DNA from: an uncultured Prevotellaceae bacterium
GTDB taxonomy: Bacteria; Bacteroidota; Bacteroidia; Bacteroidales; Bacteroidaceae
Direction of reading: 5' to 3'
NCBI GenBank assembly: GCA_937898415.1
Contig: CALDLA010000020.1
Location: forward strand, 1-24,052
DNA: 24,052 bases
Shown here: positions 23,989 through 24,052 of the stretch, in pieces
Layout: each line of letters opens with the position of its first letter
Numbering within the stretch: position 1 is the first letter of the stretch
The notes under the pieces: model-generated
Databases searched by the model: none
The model's input: only the letters and a program-made list of their open reading frames with translations
Told to the model about the DNA's origin: nothing
Position numbers and translations under genes: made by a program

Positions 23989-24052
23989 TTATGCCCAGTG
24001 GAAAAGCCGAGCGTGTTTGACCCCCGAGGGCAAAGCGATGTTGACCCCCGAA
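23989..24052 (-). CDS. Possible 3' end of an upstream gene
   Basis: A minus-strand frame open from the window edge ends at TAA (23989-23991), 1 nt before the DUF2357 ATG, as in a tight operon. Its 20 visible residues (ending VKHARLFHWA) are too few to identify; an McrB-like GTPase would be expected here. The frame contains an 8-codon direct repeat based on TTGACCCCCGA (24017-24027 and 24041-24051). A small reading frame by chance is equally possible. Confidence 0.3.
   Translation of the reverse strand, partial: SGVNIALPSGVKHARLFHWA

Larger units (their letters stand above)
18232..24052. mobile_element. Probable second, tandem island (left part only)
   Basis: A second, unrelated-looking integrase starts 280 bp beyond attR and is followed by restriction-type genes (Vsr, DUF2357 nuclease). 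If this integrase uses the same tRNA core, 18211-18231 is also the left end of this element and another copy of the core should occur to the right of the window. The right end is not seen. Confidence 0.5.

Overview
The window looks like a chromosomal stretch from the Bacteroidales (Bacteroides/Prevotella type). Supporting signs are -7 promoter boxes of the TAnnTTTG form, a tRNA gene without an encoded CCA tail, Bacteroides-style tyrosine integrases, and a MobV-like relaxase / toprim / helicase mobilization module. Genus is not decidable from the sequence alone.

Positions 1-74 are tRNA-Arg(CCG). Its 3' end (55-75) is repeated exactly at 18211-18231. These direct repeats bound an integrated, mobilizable island of about 18.16 kb. 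Reading inward from the right end, the island's backbone lies on the minus strand: tyrosine integrase (16647-18041), an unknown partner (15858-16643), an excisionase-like helix-turn-helix protein, a RecA-like ATPase, a toprim protein, a repeat-rich block that is a candidate oriT (13240-13607), and a relaxase gene interrupted by one in-frame TAG. Five copies of TTTGCACCAC (two near the left end, three over the integrase promoter at the right end) look like integrase arm sites.

The island's cargo has two parts. On the plus strand, a highly structured leader RNA (about 8885-9300) precedes an MBOAT O-acyltransferase and an SGNH-hydrolase-like protein, a likely surface-glycan acylation cassette. 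On the minus strand, reading leftward, lies what looks like an immune block: a membrane-anchored KAP/YobI-type P-loop NTPase, a CHAT protease overlapping it by 4 bp, an AlbA_2/HATPase-like regulator, and a SIR2-domain protein. The NTPase-CHAT pair is the best candidate here for an undescribed defence system.

Directly right of the island's attR begins what is probably a second island in tandem. It has its own divergent integrase (18512-19741) preceded by five 11-bp TCGCCGCAAAA repeats, then a Vsr-type endonuclease and a DUF2357/PD-(D/E)XK protein resembling McrC partners. An IS630-family element (20541-21865, TA duplication, perfect 31-bp ends) has landed in the last codons of the DUF2357 gene. 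Removing it on paper restores a reading frame of about 738 codons ending 3 bp before the Vsr start, so these two genes were one operon. The upstream partner, probably an McrB-like NTPase, would lie beyond the right edge.
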